Shown here piece by piece: positions 9,602 to 28,285 of a stretch of DNA of 43,289 nucleotides (position 1 is the first letter of the stretch; every line of letters starts with the position of its first letter). The translations under genes and the position numbers were made by a program. The DNA is from Magnetococcales bacterium (GTDB lineage Bacteria; Pseudomonadota; Magnetococcia; Magnetococcales; UBA8363). The notes beneath the pieces are model-generated. The model worked only from the letters and a program-made list of their open reading frames with translations. It made no database searches and was not told the origin of the DNA. Location of the stretch: the NCBI GenBank assembly GCA_015228925.1, contig JADGCQ010000019.1:1-43289 (forward strand). The letters run 5' to 3'.

Positions 9602-10383
9602 TTTCCATAAAGACCGAGGCCGAAATCGCCGCCATGCGCCGAACCTGCCGCTTGGCTGCCGAGACGCTCCAAATGGTGGAACACCATGTGGTTGCGGGGG
9701 TGACGACGCAGGAATTGAATGATATTTGCCATCGTTTTATCCTGGAGCATGGTGCGACCCCCTCGCCGCTGAATTATCGCGGATTTCCCAGATCGATCTG
9801 CACCTCGGTCAACCAGCAGGTGTGTCACGGAATTCCCGGCAAACGCATTTTAAAATCGGGAGATATCATCAATATTGACATTACCACCTATCTGGATGGT
9901 TTTCATGGCGATACCAGCAAAACGTTTCATGTGGGCAAGCCGACCCCCAAAGGGGATAAAATCTGTCAGGTAGCCAAGGCTTGTTTGGATGCGGGTATTC
10001 GCGTGGTGCGTCCTGGGGCACGATTGGGCGACATTGGATGGGCGGTGGAACAGATGGCATTGTCGCACCATTGTACGGTGGTGCGGGAATATTGCGGGCA
10101 TGGCATTGGTCGTGAATTTCACGAGGAACCTGCCGTCCTCCACTATGGCAAACCCAACACCGGGACCATGCTACAACAGGGGATGATTTTTACCATCGAA
10201 CCCATGGTCAACCTGGGTAAACCGGAAATACGCCACATGCCCGATAAATGGACCGTGGTAACACGCGATCATTCCCTTTCCAGTCAATTTGAGCATACCA
10301 TTCTGGTGACCGCCACCGGTTGTGACGTGCTGACATCTTTGGATGGCGAATATCTTTGTTCACTCCCCCTAGAAAATTATTGA
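9598..10383 (+). CDS. map: Methionine aminopeptidase type I
   Basis: Removes the N-terminal methionine from nascent proteins. All five metal ligands of the pita-bread fold are visible: D94 (NIDIT), D105 (HGDTS), H168 (CGHGIG), E201 (IEPMV) and E232 (FEHTI), plus substrate-binding H77 (VCHGIP). They are uniformly three residues earlier than in the E. coli enzyme. Length 261 is typical. ATG 9598 overlaps the sfsA stop by four bases (ATGA). The stop codon abuts the palindromic repeat element that follows. Confidence 0.97.
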   Translation: MISIKTEAEIAAMRRTCRLAAETLQMVEHHVVAGVTTQELNDICHRFILEHGATPSPLNYRGFPRSICTSVNQQVCHGIPGKRILKSGDIINIDITTYLDGFHGDTSKTFHVGKPTPKGDKICQVAKACLDAGIRVVRPGARLGDIGWAVEQMALSHHCTVVREYCGHGIGREFHEEPAVLHYGKPNTGTMLQQGMIFTIEPMVNLGKPEIRHMPDKWTVVTRDHSLSSQFEHTILVTATGCDVLTSLDGEYLCSLPLENY

Positions 10384-10617
10384 AAGAAAAAAGGGGTCTG
10401 GGGGATTGCCCCCAGGGTTTTGATTTTGTTTTTGAATTTAAATAAAAAGGTTTCCATGCCCCGCTTTTGACTTTAGTTTTTTTTATTTAAACAAAAAGGT
10501 TTCCATATTTAAGCTTTTGATTTTATGACGAAAACAAAGTAAAAAGCAAGAATGGAAGCTTTTTATTTAAAGTCAAAACCCTGGGGAAAGAATTCCCCAG
10601 GCCCCTTCTTTCTTTTT
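10382..10617. repeat. MITE-like palindromic element with long inverted arms
   Basis: The left arm (about 10382-10457) and the reverse complement of the right arm (about 10545-10617) match over roughly 70 bases with small gaps: both read GAAAGAA, a GGGG[T/C]CTGGGG hairpin, CCCAGGGTTTTGA, then TTTAAATAAAAAG and TTCCAT. The interior holds a second copy of the A/T-rich unit (10464-10506: CTTTTGAC, TTTAAACAAAAAGG, TTTCCAT) and a third decayed one. There is no coding frame. The outer hairpin is nearly identical to bases 1-40 of the window. This is either a non-autonomous mobile element or nested copies of a dispersed palindromic terminator family; the left hairpin may also end map transcription. 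Confidence 0.65.
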
Positions 10618-10682
10618 AAAAGTTTTAAGGTGGAGGGGATCTGAACGTATTCTTGTGGTTGGGTAAGCCCCCGGAATCTAAA

Positions 10683-10711
10683 TTGAGCCTTTAATAAAAT
10701 CTCCGTATTAT
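10683..10711 (+). promoter_or_regulatory. Candidate sigma70-type promoter for era-recO
   Basis: TTGAGC (10683-10688) and TATTAT (10706-10711) are separated by 17 bases, a good fit to -35/-10 consensus (4/6 and 5/6). A transcript would begin near 10718, about 25 bases before ATG 10743. Confidence 0.55.
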
Positions 10712-10742
10712 TTATGTTGATCAACGCATGGAGCAAAAGTGC

Positions 10743-11684
10743 ATGTTGGGATCCCCCTCATCGCCATCGGATTATAAATCGGGATTTGTCGCTATCGCTG
10801 GCCGCCCGAATACGGGTAAATCGACGTTTCTCAACCAAGTTTTGGGACGCAAGGTGGCGATTGTCACCCATAAGCCGCAAACGACGAGAACCCGGATTCT
10901 TGGGGTGCTGCATCACCCCGAAGGTCAGGCGGTATTTTTGGACACCCCTGGGATTCATGCGCCGGGTTCTTCGCGCCTGAATCGAGCGATGGTCCGCACC
11001 GCCCGTGATGCTTGTCGTGATGTGGATCTGGTCCTTTTTTTTGTCGATCTTCCAAATGGTTTTACCGACGACGATTTAAAAATCATGAATTCTCTCCCTG
11101 CGGGGAAGGCCCCTGTTTTCCTGGTACTGAACAAGGTAGACCGGATGGACCGTCCAAAACTGTTACCGATTTTGGCGCACATGGAACATCATGAACATCG
11201 ATTTGCCCAGATATTGCCCATTTCAGCCTTAAACGGAGACAATCTGGCGCAACTTGTGGAACAAGTTTTTCGGATACTCCCCCTCGGTCCCCCCTTTTTT
11301 CCCGAAGGGCAGATCAGTGATCAACCGGAGACATTTATTGTGGCGGAGGTTGTCCGGGAGAAACTGTTTCTCGCTTTGCATCAGGAACTTCCCTATGCCT
11401 TGGGGGTCAAGGTGGAGACCTTTGAGGAAAGGGAGGATAGTCAGGGACTCTGGGATATTGGGGCGGTGATCATGGTGGAACGGGAATCGCACAAGGGGAT
11501 TGTTATTGGCAAGGGAGGGAGTGTCCTGAAGTGGGTAGGTTCCCAGGCACGCAAGGAATTGGAAGGGTTATTGGGTTTGAAGATGCATTTAAAATTATGG
11601 GTTCGGGTGAAAAGCCAATGGCGCGAGAATGTGACCTTGTTGCGAGCCATGGGGTATCCCGATCATTTGGAAGCCGGGGACTGA
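10743..11684 (+). CDS. era: GTPase Era, ribosome assembly factor
   Basis: Essential GTPase that binds the 3' end of 16S rRNA during 30S maturation. GTPase motifs: GRPNTGKST (P-loop, about residues 20-28 from this start), DTPG and NKVD. A C-terminal KH RNA-binding domain contains the GxxG-type loop in GIVIGKGGSVLKWVG. Length about 313 is typical. Two in-frame ATGs exist, 10728 and 10743; GGAG at 10730-10733 sits 9 bases before the second and nothing is visible before the first, so 10743 is preferred. recO follows after one base. Confidence 0.95.
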   Translation: MLGSPSSPSDYKSGFVAIAGRPNTGKSTFLNQVLGRKVAIVTHKPQTTRTRILGVLHHPEGQAVFLDTPGIHAPGSSRLNRAMVRTARDACRDVDLVLFFVDLPNGFTDDDLKIMNSLPAGKAPVFLVLNKVDRMDRPKLLPILAHMEHHEHRFAQILPISALNGDNLAQLVEQVFRILPLGPPFFPEGQISDQPETFIVAEVVREKLFLALHQELPYALGVKVETFEEREDSQGLWDIGAVIMVERESHKGIVIGKGGSVLKWVGSQARKELEGLLGLKMHLKLWVRVKSQWRENVTLLRAMGYPDHLEAGD

Positions 11685-11685
11685 G

Positions 11686-12549
11686 GTGGGTGTGCGACTT
11701 TTTGATCATGGATTGGTCATCCAGCGGATCAACTTTAGCGAATCGTCATTGGTTTTAAAGGTATTGACCCGGTTGTACGGCAAACAAACCGTGATGGCCC
11801 GTGGGGTTCGCAAAAATGGCCGGGATGGACGCCGAGCGGCACTTTCAGGGTTTCACACCATTGATTTTGAAGGACAAGCGCGTTCACAAACGGCGATGCT
11901 GGTATTGACCCGTGCGGACATTGGCCATGCCAGACATCGGATTTTGCATCAACCGACGGCGTTGGCGGCAGCCCAGGTGATGCAGGAGGTGATCAGCCGT
12001 CTGACGGCGGATGCCGATCCTTGTGAAGCGTTGTTTGATGTGACAAGTTCCTTTCTTGATTTTTTGGAGGATGGTGGGGATCCTTTGTTGCATTTGTCCA
12101 TGGTTTTGGGGAGGGTGCTTCATCTGCTGGGGTATGGCTGGCGGTTGTCGGGGTGTGTTGGCTGTGGTCGCTTGGACAATCTGGCATTTTTTTCGGTCAA
12201 GCGGCAGCAGGTGGTCTGCACATCCTGTGGTGGTCCGTATGCTGAGAGGTTGTTACCGTTGACTTCTGAGGTGATTTGGGCCATGGATCGTTTGGATTGG
12301 CCACCCGCTTCCGGTACGCTTTCTTCTCATGGTGCGGGTTTGCTCTACCGCATTGGTATCAACTGCCTGGCGCGGATGGCGGGAGAGAGGCTGTTGACCG
12401 ATGGACCATTTCGAGCGATGATGGACCACCGTTTTGGGTATACACACGCCCCACCGATACAGGAAACAGCCGATGATCGACAAAGAGCTTTTGGAAATTT
12501 TAGTTTGCCCCCAGTGCAAGGGGGAATTGGCTTTGAACTCCAAAAATGA
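11686..12549 (+). CDS. recO: DNA repair protein RecO
   Basis: Recombination mediator of the RecFOR pathway that helps load RecA onto SSB-coated DNA. The N-terminal OB fold is recognisable ([20 protein letters not shown], then [12 protein letters not shown]), followed by the helical part and a four-cysteine zinc site, CVGC...CTSC. The start is a GTG; 11686 lies one base after the era stop, and GTG 11692 with GAGG five bases upstream is an equally good alternative. The C-terminus overlaps the next gene by 77 bases in another frame, so the last 25 or so residues may be a non-conserved extension. Confidence 0.92.
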   Translation: MGVRLFDHGLVIQRINFSESSLVLKVLTRLYGKQTVMARGVRKNGRDGRRAALSGFHTIDFEGQARSQTAMLVLTRADIGHARHRILHQPTALAAAQVMQEVISRLTADADPCEALFDVTSSFLDFLEDGGDPLLHLSMVLGRVLHLLGYGWRLSGCVGCGRLDNLAFFSVKRQQVVCTSCGGPYAERLLPLTSEVIWAMDRLDWPPASGTLSSHGAGLLYRIGINCLARMAGERLLTDGPFRAMMDHRFGYTHAPPIQETADDRQRAFGNFSLPPVQGGIGFELQK

Positions 12550-12652
12550 GGAGTTGGTCTGTCGCATTGACCGCTTGGCTTATCCCATCAGGAACGGCAT
12601 TCCCGTGATGCTGATTGATGAAGCCCGCCGATTTGATGATGATGGCACCTGA
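12473..12652 (+). CDS. Trm112-like small zinc protein (UPF0434/YcaR family)
   Basis: Peptide of 59 residues of the Trm112/UPF0434 family: [14 protein letters not shown], then a single later cysteine ([26 protein letters not shown]). Eukaryotic and archaeal Trm112 proteins are partners of methyltransferases; the bacterial role is not established. AGGAAA lies 6 bases before ATG 12473. The gene starts inside the 3' end of recO, overlapping it by 77 bases in a different frame. The family pattern of YPIRxGIPVML is complete, so the gene is real despite its size. Confidence 0.88.
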   Translation: MIDKELLEILVCPQCKGELALNSKNEELVCRIDRLAYPIRNGIPVMLIDEARRFDDDGT

Positions 12653-12666
12653 TTGACGCCCCCGAT

Positions 12667-12711
12667 CCCCTGCGCATTTTTTGCGTTTTTTGTTGATGCG
12701 AATGCGCGGGG
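12667..12711 (+). other. Weak stem-loop between the Trm112-like gene and purU
   Basis: CCCC-T-GCGCATT (12667-12678) can pair with AATGCGC-GGGG (12701-12711) with one bulge and a 22-base T/G-rich loop. No T tract follows. It could be a 3' end structure or an RNA leader for purU; function unknown. Confidence 0.25.
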
Positions 12712-12827
12712 TATGCGCCTGAGAGCAACGCCTTCAGACCCCAAAGCACATCCGTTTTCCCCACGTTTTTTTTAAACGCCGCATGGATCGCTTTCGTTTC
12801 CGTCATCCTAAGAGGATATCCAGAACA

Positions 12828-13682
12828 ATGGAATCAAATCCTTCTGAAATTATTTTTGTAGGCCATTGCCCGGATCGCGTAGGATTAGTGGCGTGTATCA
12901 CCCATTTTTTTGCATCAGAGAATTTTAATATTCTGGATCTTGCACAGCACTCAGAACAAGGACGTTTTTTTATGCGCGTCGAGGGTAAAGGGGAAGGCTA
13001 TTCCCAAAGCATCCAAGATTGGAAGAGGAAATTTTATCCTGTTGCCAAAGGATTGGAGATGGAATACACCTTCCATACATTATCGGATCGGTTGCGTGTT
13101 ATCATGTTTTGTTCAAAAACGCTGCCTTGTCCATTGGAAATTATTTCGCGTGTGTTAAGCAATGATCTGCCTATTGAACTATTGGCAGTGATTAGTAACC
13201 ACATGAATATAGCTCCCATAGTTAAACAGTTAAATATTCCATTTTATTATACTCAAACCGAGGGAGAGACGAGTCATTTTGAGGAAGAACAGTTGGGGAT
13301 TATTCAAAAATTAAAGCCTGACATGGTGGTACTGGCACGTTACATGAGGATCATGTCAGATCATTTATTACAGTTATTAGCGATACCAGTGATTAACATT
13401 CACCACTCGTTTCTTCCTTCTTTTATCGGTAAGAACCCCTATGAACAGGCTTATCAGAGAGGAGTCAAATTAATCGGGGCGACGGCCCATTTTGTCACCA
13501 AAGATTTGGATGAGGGGCCGATTATCAGCCAGGATGTGGTACAGATTGATCATCGCTTTTCTGTCTCAGATATGAAACAACTAGGGGCGGATATTGAAAA
13601 ACAGGTTTTGGCGACGGCTCTGCGAAAATTTTCTGAACGCAAAGTCATTCAGTGGAAGGGGAGAACAATCGTATTTCACTGA
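12828..13682 (+). CDS. purU: Formyltetrahydrofolate deformylase
   Basis: Hydrolyses 10-formyltetrahydrofolate to formate and tetrahydrofolate, balancing the one-carbon pool. An N-terminal ACT domain (about residues 6-85, GHCPDRVGLVACITHFF) is followed by a formyltransferase-fold domain with the catalytic N/H/D set in INIHHSFLPSFIGKNPYEQA and TKDLDEGPIISQD. Length 284 matches the family. ATG 12828 has AGAGGA upstream; an earlier in-frame ATG at 12783 lacks support. The gene is visibly richer in A and T than its neighbours and ends 34 bases from the oldest end of the CRISPR array, so transfer is possible. Confidence 0.93.
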   Translation: MESNPSEIIFVGHCPDRVGLVACITHFFASENFNILDLAQHSEQGRFFMRVEGKGEGYSQSIQDWKRKFYPVAKGLEMEYTFHTLSDRLRVIMFCSKTLPCPLEIISRVLSNDLPIELLAVISNHMNIAPIVKQLNIPFYYTQTEGETSHFEEEQLGIIQKLKPDMVVLARYMRIMSDHLLQLLAIPVINIHHSFLPSFIGKNPYEQAYQRGVKLIGATAHFVTKDLDEGPIISQDVVQIDHRFSVSDMKQLGADIEKQVLATALRKFSERKVIQWKGRTIVFH

Positions 13683-13716
13683 TTGGCGGTATCTCAAGCC
13701 GCTCGTTTTAGATCAA

Positions 13717-24814
<11,098 letters not shown>

Positions 24815-24999
24815 TCCCCCCACTGTAACCCATCCTGGACAAATAGAAAATAGCAACGAATGCGCGATACTCGGCATTGCAGTCACGGATTCTTCCAAGA
24901 AATGACGGTGATGGGTTAAAAATCCCTTAATTTTCGAAGAACGCGAAAGGTTCCGGCTTTTGGCGCGAACTACCGGTACGCGCACTCAAAACGAGAACT
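24815..24999 (-). promoter_or_regulatory. CRISPR leader
   Basis: The 185 bases between the cas2 stop and the leader-proximal repeat contain no gene. On the minus strand they run A/T-rich stretches (AAAATTAAGGG, GCTATTTTCTATTTG) into the array. By position, array polarity and the degenerate repeats at the opposite end, this is the leader, expected to hold the array promoter and Cas1-Cas2 integration signals. I could not choose a single convincing -35/-10 pair. Confidence 0.7.
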
Positions 25000-25284
25000 T
25001 TAAAATAGCAATGGACCTTGTGGATCATAAGCAGGTTTGGCCCCGATGTGTTCGACCCGATGATGCCAATTGTTACCCAAAGCGTAAAATCGTAGACTAT
25101 CTAACTTTGGATCCATCTCGTCAAGAAGCCTTTGTCGTAAAACAACCCATTGCTCTTGGGTAACCAAACATTCAAAAACAGAAAATTGCACCCGCTGTCC
25201 ATAATCCTGACAGGCCCGGGCAATGCGGCGTAATCGCTTGGTTCCCCCAGGCGATTCCGTAGAAACATCGTAACTGATCAACAT
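25000..25284 (-). CDS. cas2: CRISPR-associated endoribonuclease/integration protein Cas2
   Basis: Small ferredoxin-fold protein that forms the Cas1-Cas2 integrase and helps insert new spacers. The type I-C signature is clear: ISYDVSTESPGGTKRLRRIARACQDYGQRVQFSVFECLV, quoted in parts, with the conserved aspartate in SYDVST. ATG 25284 gives 94 residues; a TTG at 25290 would add two. The site AGGGGG overlaps the cas1 stop codon, so cas1 and cas2 are coupled. It is the last gene before the leader and array. Confidence 0.95.
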   Translation of the reverse strand: MLISYDVSTESPGGTKRLRRIARACQDYGQRVQFSVFECLVTQEQWVVLRQRLLDEMDPKLDSLRFYALGNNWHHRVEHIGAKPAYDPQGPLLF

Positions 25285-25299
25285 TAACAAAAAAACCCC

Positions 25300-26331
25300 C
25301 TACTTCCAGAAAAAAACAGGATAACCGTCCAGTTCCCCTCGGATATGACGGGCAAACAAACGTGCTTGTGCATGCCATAACAACCCCCACGGCATCTTCT
25401 CCTGCAAAAAAGGATGGACTATCTCCTCCTGTTTGCGTTTTTGATAGGCCGTAATCACAATCCGGCGGGCATCATCGCTCATGATGACACCACCCCCAGA
25501 TTCTTGTTTAAACTCCCCAGGAGCTAATTGTCCCCGGTTAATCAAACTGAGAACCAACCGATCTACCACCGGCGCACGAAATTCCTCCATCAGATCCAAA
25601 GCCAAAGACGCACGACCGGGGCGAAAACGATGGAGAAACCCAGCCTGAGGATCCAAACCTACACCCTCCAAAGCCGAACGAACATCGTGCATCAGCAACG
25701 TATAGAGAAACGATAACAACGCATTGGTGGGATCCTTGGGAGGACGCCGATTACGTGTCGTAAACGTAAAGGCAGGATCGGCGTTGACCAGCAAAGCCCC
25801 AAAAACACCCCAATAAACCGCACCCGCTTCCCCTTCCAAACCACGTAAAGATTCCAAATCGAGGGTGCGAACAAGACGTTTGCGAATGCCATCAATGCGT
25901 TCGGTGGCCTGACGCAAAAGAGTCTCCTTTTCAGCATCCGCAGTTTCCCTGGCACCACGCATCAAAACCTGACGGGCATTGGCAAGTTTGCCGGTAATGA
26001 TATCCCGGGCGATATCCGCCAATTTTTCGGGAATGTCGGCTTGGCGATATTGATCCCGCCGTAACAAAACGTTCCCTGAGACCGGTCCCTCCATACGCGC
26101 AATAAAACGGCCATATTCGCTTAGATAGGTCAATGAGACACCATGTTCCACACACAGATCAAGCAGTGGTGGCGTATGGTTGACACCAGCCATGCACACC
26201 ACACCATCCAAGGTAGCGGCAGGAATCCGCATGGGGGGACGAGAAGGGGCTTCCAGGAGAATGCACGCCCCATCCCGCGAAAGTTTGCTGCCAGTCGAGA
26301 GAACAAACAAGGTATTGAGCAGTTGTTTCAC
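25300..26331 (-). CDS. cas1: CRISPR-associated integrase Cas1 (type I-C)
   Basis: Metal-dependent integrase of spacer acquisition. Catalytic residues are visible (numbered from the upstream ATG 26337): E168 in LEGEAG, H236 in GFLHRFRPG and D248 in LALDLMEEFRAP. The ATG at 26337 is touched by the Shine-Dalgarno AGGAG (26338-26342), whereas GTG 26331 lies 6 bases beyond it and gives MKQLLNTLFVLSTG, which matches the usual Cas1 beginning; the GTG start is therefore preferred (343 residues). It follows cas4 by about 10 bases. Confidence 0.95.
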   Translation of the reverse strand: MKQLLNTLFVLSTGSKLSRDGACILLEAPSRPPMRIPAATLDGVVCMAGVNHTPPLLDLCVEHGVSLTYLSEYGRFIARMEGPVSGNVLLRRDQYRQADIPEKLADIARDIITGKLANARQVLMRGARETADAEKETLLRQATERIDGIRKRLVRTLDLESLRGLEGEAGAVYWGVFGALLVNADPAFTFTTRNRRPPKDPTNALLSFLYTLLMHDVRSALEGVGLDPQAGFLHRFRPGRASLALDLMEEFRAPVVDRLVLSLINRGQLAPGEFKQESGGGVIMSDDARRIVITAYQKRKQEEIVHPFLQEKMPWGLLWHAQARLFARHIRGELDGYPVFFWK

Positions 26332-26340
26332 TGACATCTC

Positions 26341-26979
26341 CTAGTCCAGGGCAGCCAATTGGCTTTGAAAATAGTGGCTGACAGCATGGGGACGCCCGAT
26401 GGTCTGGGGTAGGCATGGGGTGCGCAAAGAACATTCACGACAACGCTTGGCATCAGCCACAGGTAGGGGAATACGCGACTGGTTGAGCAGGATATGCAAA
26501 CCCCGAGTGGTCTCGCCGGTCAATGCACGCAGTTCAGCATCAAAAATAACCTCCTCGCGCCGACGCTGCTCCCCATAAAACAAGGCACCGGCGGGAACAA
26601 CGCATTGGTTCATCTCTTCCAAACAAAGTGCCTGGGCACACAGTTGAACACGATCCCAAGGGGCCTGTTTGGACCGCCCCCGTTTGTATTCAACAGGAAA
26701 CGGTCGCCATTGACCATCCGGTTGCCGATGGTATTCCACAACGTCGGCAACGCCATAAAGCCCCCATTGCAGGGAACGCAACCCCTGGGCATAGCGAATA
26801 CGCAAGCCCGGACGATTGCGCACCCCAGCCAGATGCACCCGCTGGTGCAAAACTTGCCCTTCGGCTGTCCAGCGATTCTCCTGCCACTCCTGCTCCAGAT
26901 GAATCAAAGCACACTGGCGTGGACAATAGAGATAATGCTGGAGAGCCGATATGGGCAACAGTTGCTCATCCGTATACAT
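26341..26979 (-). CDS. cas4: CRISPR-associated exonuclease Cas4
   Basis: RecB-family iron-sulfur nuclease that trims prespacers and helps select the PAM with Cas1-Cas2. From ATG 26979 the 212-residue product shows the nuclease core H45, D79 (GVADVVEY), E97 and K99 (PVEYKRGR) and Q112, and four cluster cysteines: C19 (YLYCPRQ) and C180, C183, C189 (CRECSLRTPC). The open frame extends upstream to 27129, but that part overlaps cas7 and is unlike Cas4. Spacing to cas7 is 14 bases. Confidence 0.93.
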   Translation of the reverse strand: MYTDEQLLPISALQHYLYCPRQCALIHLEQEWQENRWTAEGQVLHQRVHLAGVRNRPGLRIRYAQGLRSLQWGLYGVADVVEYHRQPDGQWRPFPVEYKRGRSKQAPWDRVQLCAQALCLEEMNQCVVPAGALFYGEQRRREEVIFDAELRALTGETTRGLHILLNQSRIPLPVADAKRCRECSLRTPCLPQTIGRPHAVSHYFQSQLAALD

Positions 26980-26993
26980 ACAATCGGCGATGA

Positions 26994-27851
26994 TCAATGA
27001 CCCGGAATCATTTCCGGCTTCAACCCCTCCAAATGCGAAAGGGTATGGGTGCCATCCGGGTTGACATGCAGCGTCCGATGCACCTTGGCCGCAGAATATT
27101 GACCCGCCTTGCAGTTGTGTTGCCACCAAAAGAGGGTAACAACCTCCATGCTGCCCGCCGGACGCGCAGAGGATTCGTCGTTATCAAACAGGTGAGGGAG
27201 GATTTTCTTAATGACCTCCGCATCCTCATCGGAAAACCCGGTCCGTTCCGCCAACTGCGGATTCATACTGCCGTAAAAAACATACACCCCTTGTTCGACA
27301 CGATGCTTCATCCCCATGGTATCCGACCCCCGTTTGCTCCCATCCCCCTCGCCGCTGACACTCTTGGTGATTTGCATACTGGTGACATCGACAGGTTCGA
27401 TGCTGATGGCCGATTGAACCGTCACCGGGCCGCGAATACCCACAGAAATACCCGTATCCCCGTCATTGGATGTTTCAGTACCTTTTTTACCTTTCCCTTT
27501 TCCACCCCCTTTCAAAGCAAACAGTTGCCCAAACGCACGGACATCAAACCAGCGTTCACATGCCAGTTTAGCGGTCTCGGAAGAACCCAGTCTATTTCCA
27601 AGAGCCTTTTCCGCCCGTTCGTGGAGACTTCTGGCATCATCATTCCTGCGGTCATCGGATTGAACGAAAATATTTTGTCCATTTTCCAACAACCGATCAC
27701 GCAATTTGCGTTTGATGGCAACATCGGAAACTTCTCCAAAGTTGGCATAGGTCGTCCGAGGACGGTTGCCATTGAGAGGGTCGCCATTCGGATTGGCATT
27801 CTTCACTCTGAAAATAAGGGCAAAGTCAATTTTATGGTTCAGGATGCTCAT
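26994..27851 (-). CDS. cas7: Cascade backbone protein Cas7 (Csd2, type I-C)
   Basis: Csd2/Cas7 forms the helical backbone along the crRNA. The 285-residue product starts with the family pattern KIDFALIFRVKNANPNGDP and carries NRPRT, IKRKLRDRL and the SISIEPV/ITKSVSG region. A Gly/Lys-rich loop (GGGKGKGKKG near residues 114-123) is a notable basic insertion that could contact nucleic acid. GAGGA lies 8 bases before ATG 27851. It sits 20 bases after the cas8c stop. Confidence 0.95.
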   Translation of the reverse strand: MSILNHKIDFALIFRVKNANPNGDPLNGNRPRTTYANFGEVSDVAIKRKLRDRLLENGQNIFVQSDDRRNDDARSLHERAEKALGNRLGSSETAKLACERWFDVRAFGQLFALKGGGKGKGKKGTETSNDGDTGISVGIRGPVTVQSAISIEPVDVTSMQITKSVSGEGDGSKRGSDTMGMKHRVEQGVYVFYGSMNPQLAERTGFSDEDAEVIKKILPHLFDNDESSARPAGSMEVVTLFWWQHNCKAGQYSAAKVHRTLHVNPDGTHTLSHLEGLKPEMIPGH

Positions 27852-27871
27852 GGTGTATTCCTCACTTGCTT

Positions 27872-28285
27872 TTATTGGTTTTCAGAATCGGCATCTTCCG
27901 ATTCGGTAGTCGTGGTATCGGCGTTGCGGGCCTTCAGTTGGTGACGCTGAGTGTGAAACCCCAGCAAAAATTCACCAGACAGGCGGTCATCAGAGACAAA
28001 AGCATCCCGATCAAAGGCATTGATGATCTCGTCCAGCAGGCCATTCATCTCGTGGAGAAAACCACCACGCTTGGCCTGCAATCGCGACTTGTAGGGGGCT
28101 AAAGAAAGTTCGATGGTGCGCCAAGTACTCGATGGATGATCCGCAAAGCGTTGCATCAAACGACTGGCGTTACTTTCGCGTTTTTCTTGTGCCAAATAGA
28201 GTGCCCGATTTTCCATATGGTCGGCGACGGCAAGCAGTCGCCCAAAAAGATAATCCCGTGTGGTCCGTTCCTTTTCCAGTGCCAT
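27872..28285 (-). CDS. cas11c: Probable internal Cas11c small subunit within cas8c
   Basis: In type I-C systems the small Cascade subunit Cas11 is made from an internal start in the 3' part of cas8c. Here ATG 28285 (MALEKERTTRDYLFGRLL), in the cas8c frame, is preceded by GAGGA with 7 bases spacing, a stronger site than most starts in this operon. The product would be 137 residues, mostly helical and charged, in the size range of known Cas11c. Another in-frame ATG at 28432 with AGGA is weaker. No experiment is available here; the call rests on the site, size and position. Confidence 0.65.
   Translation of the reverse strand: MALEKERTTRDYLFGRLLAVADHMENRALYLAQEKRESNASRLMQRFADHPSSTWRTIELSLAPYKSRLQAKRGGFLHEMNGLLDEIINAFDRDAFVSDDRLSGEFLLGFHTQRHQLKARNADTTTTESEDADSENQ

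Noticed and set aside
10382-10617. Complete insertion sequence
   Set aside because: No transposase frame; too short, so only a MITE-like or palindromic repeat is claimed.
12653-12827. THF-type riboswitch before purU
   Set aside because: The weak stem-loop there lacks the conserved THF riboswitch core.
26997-27944. Plus-strand open frame of 315 codons opposite cas7
   Set aside because: Antisense shadow of a well supported gene; no ribosome site or recognisable domain.
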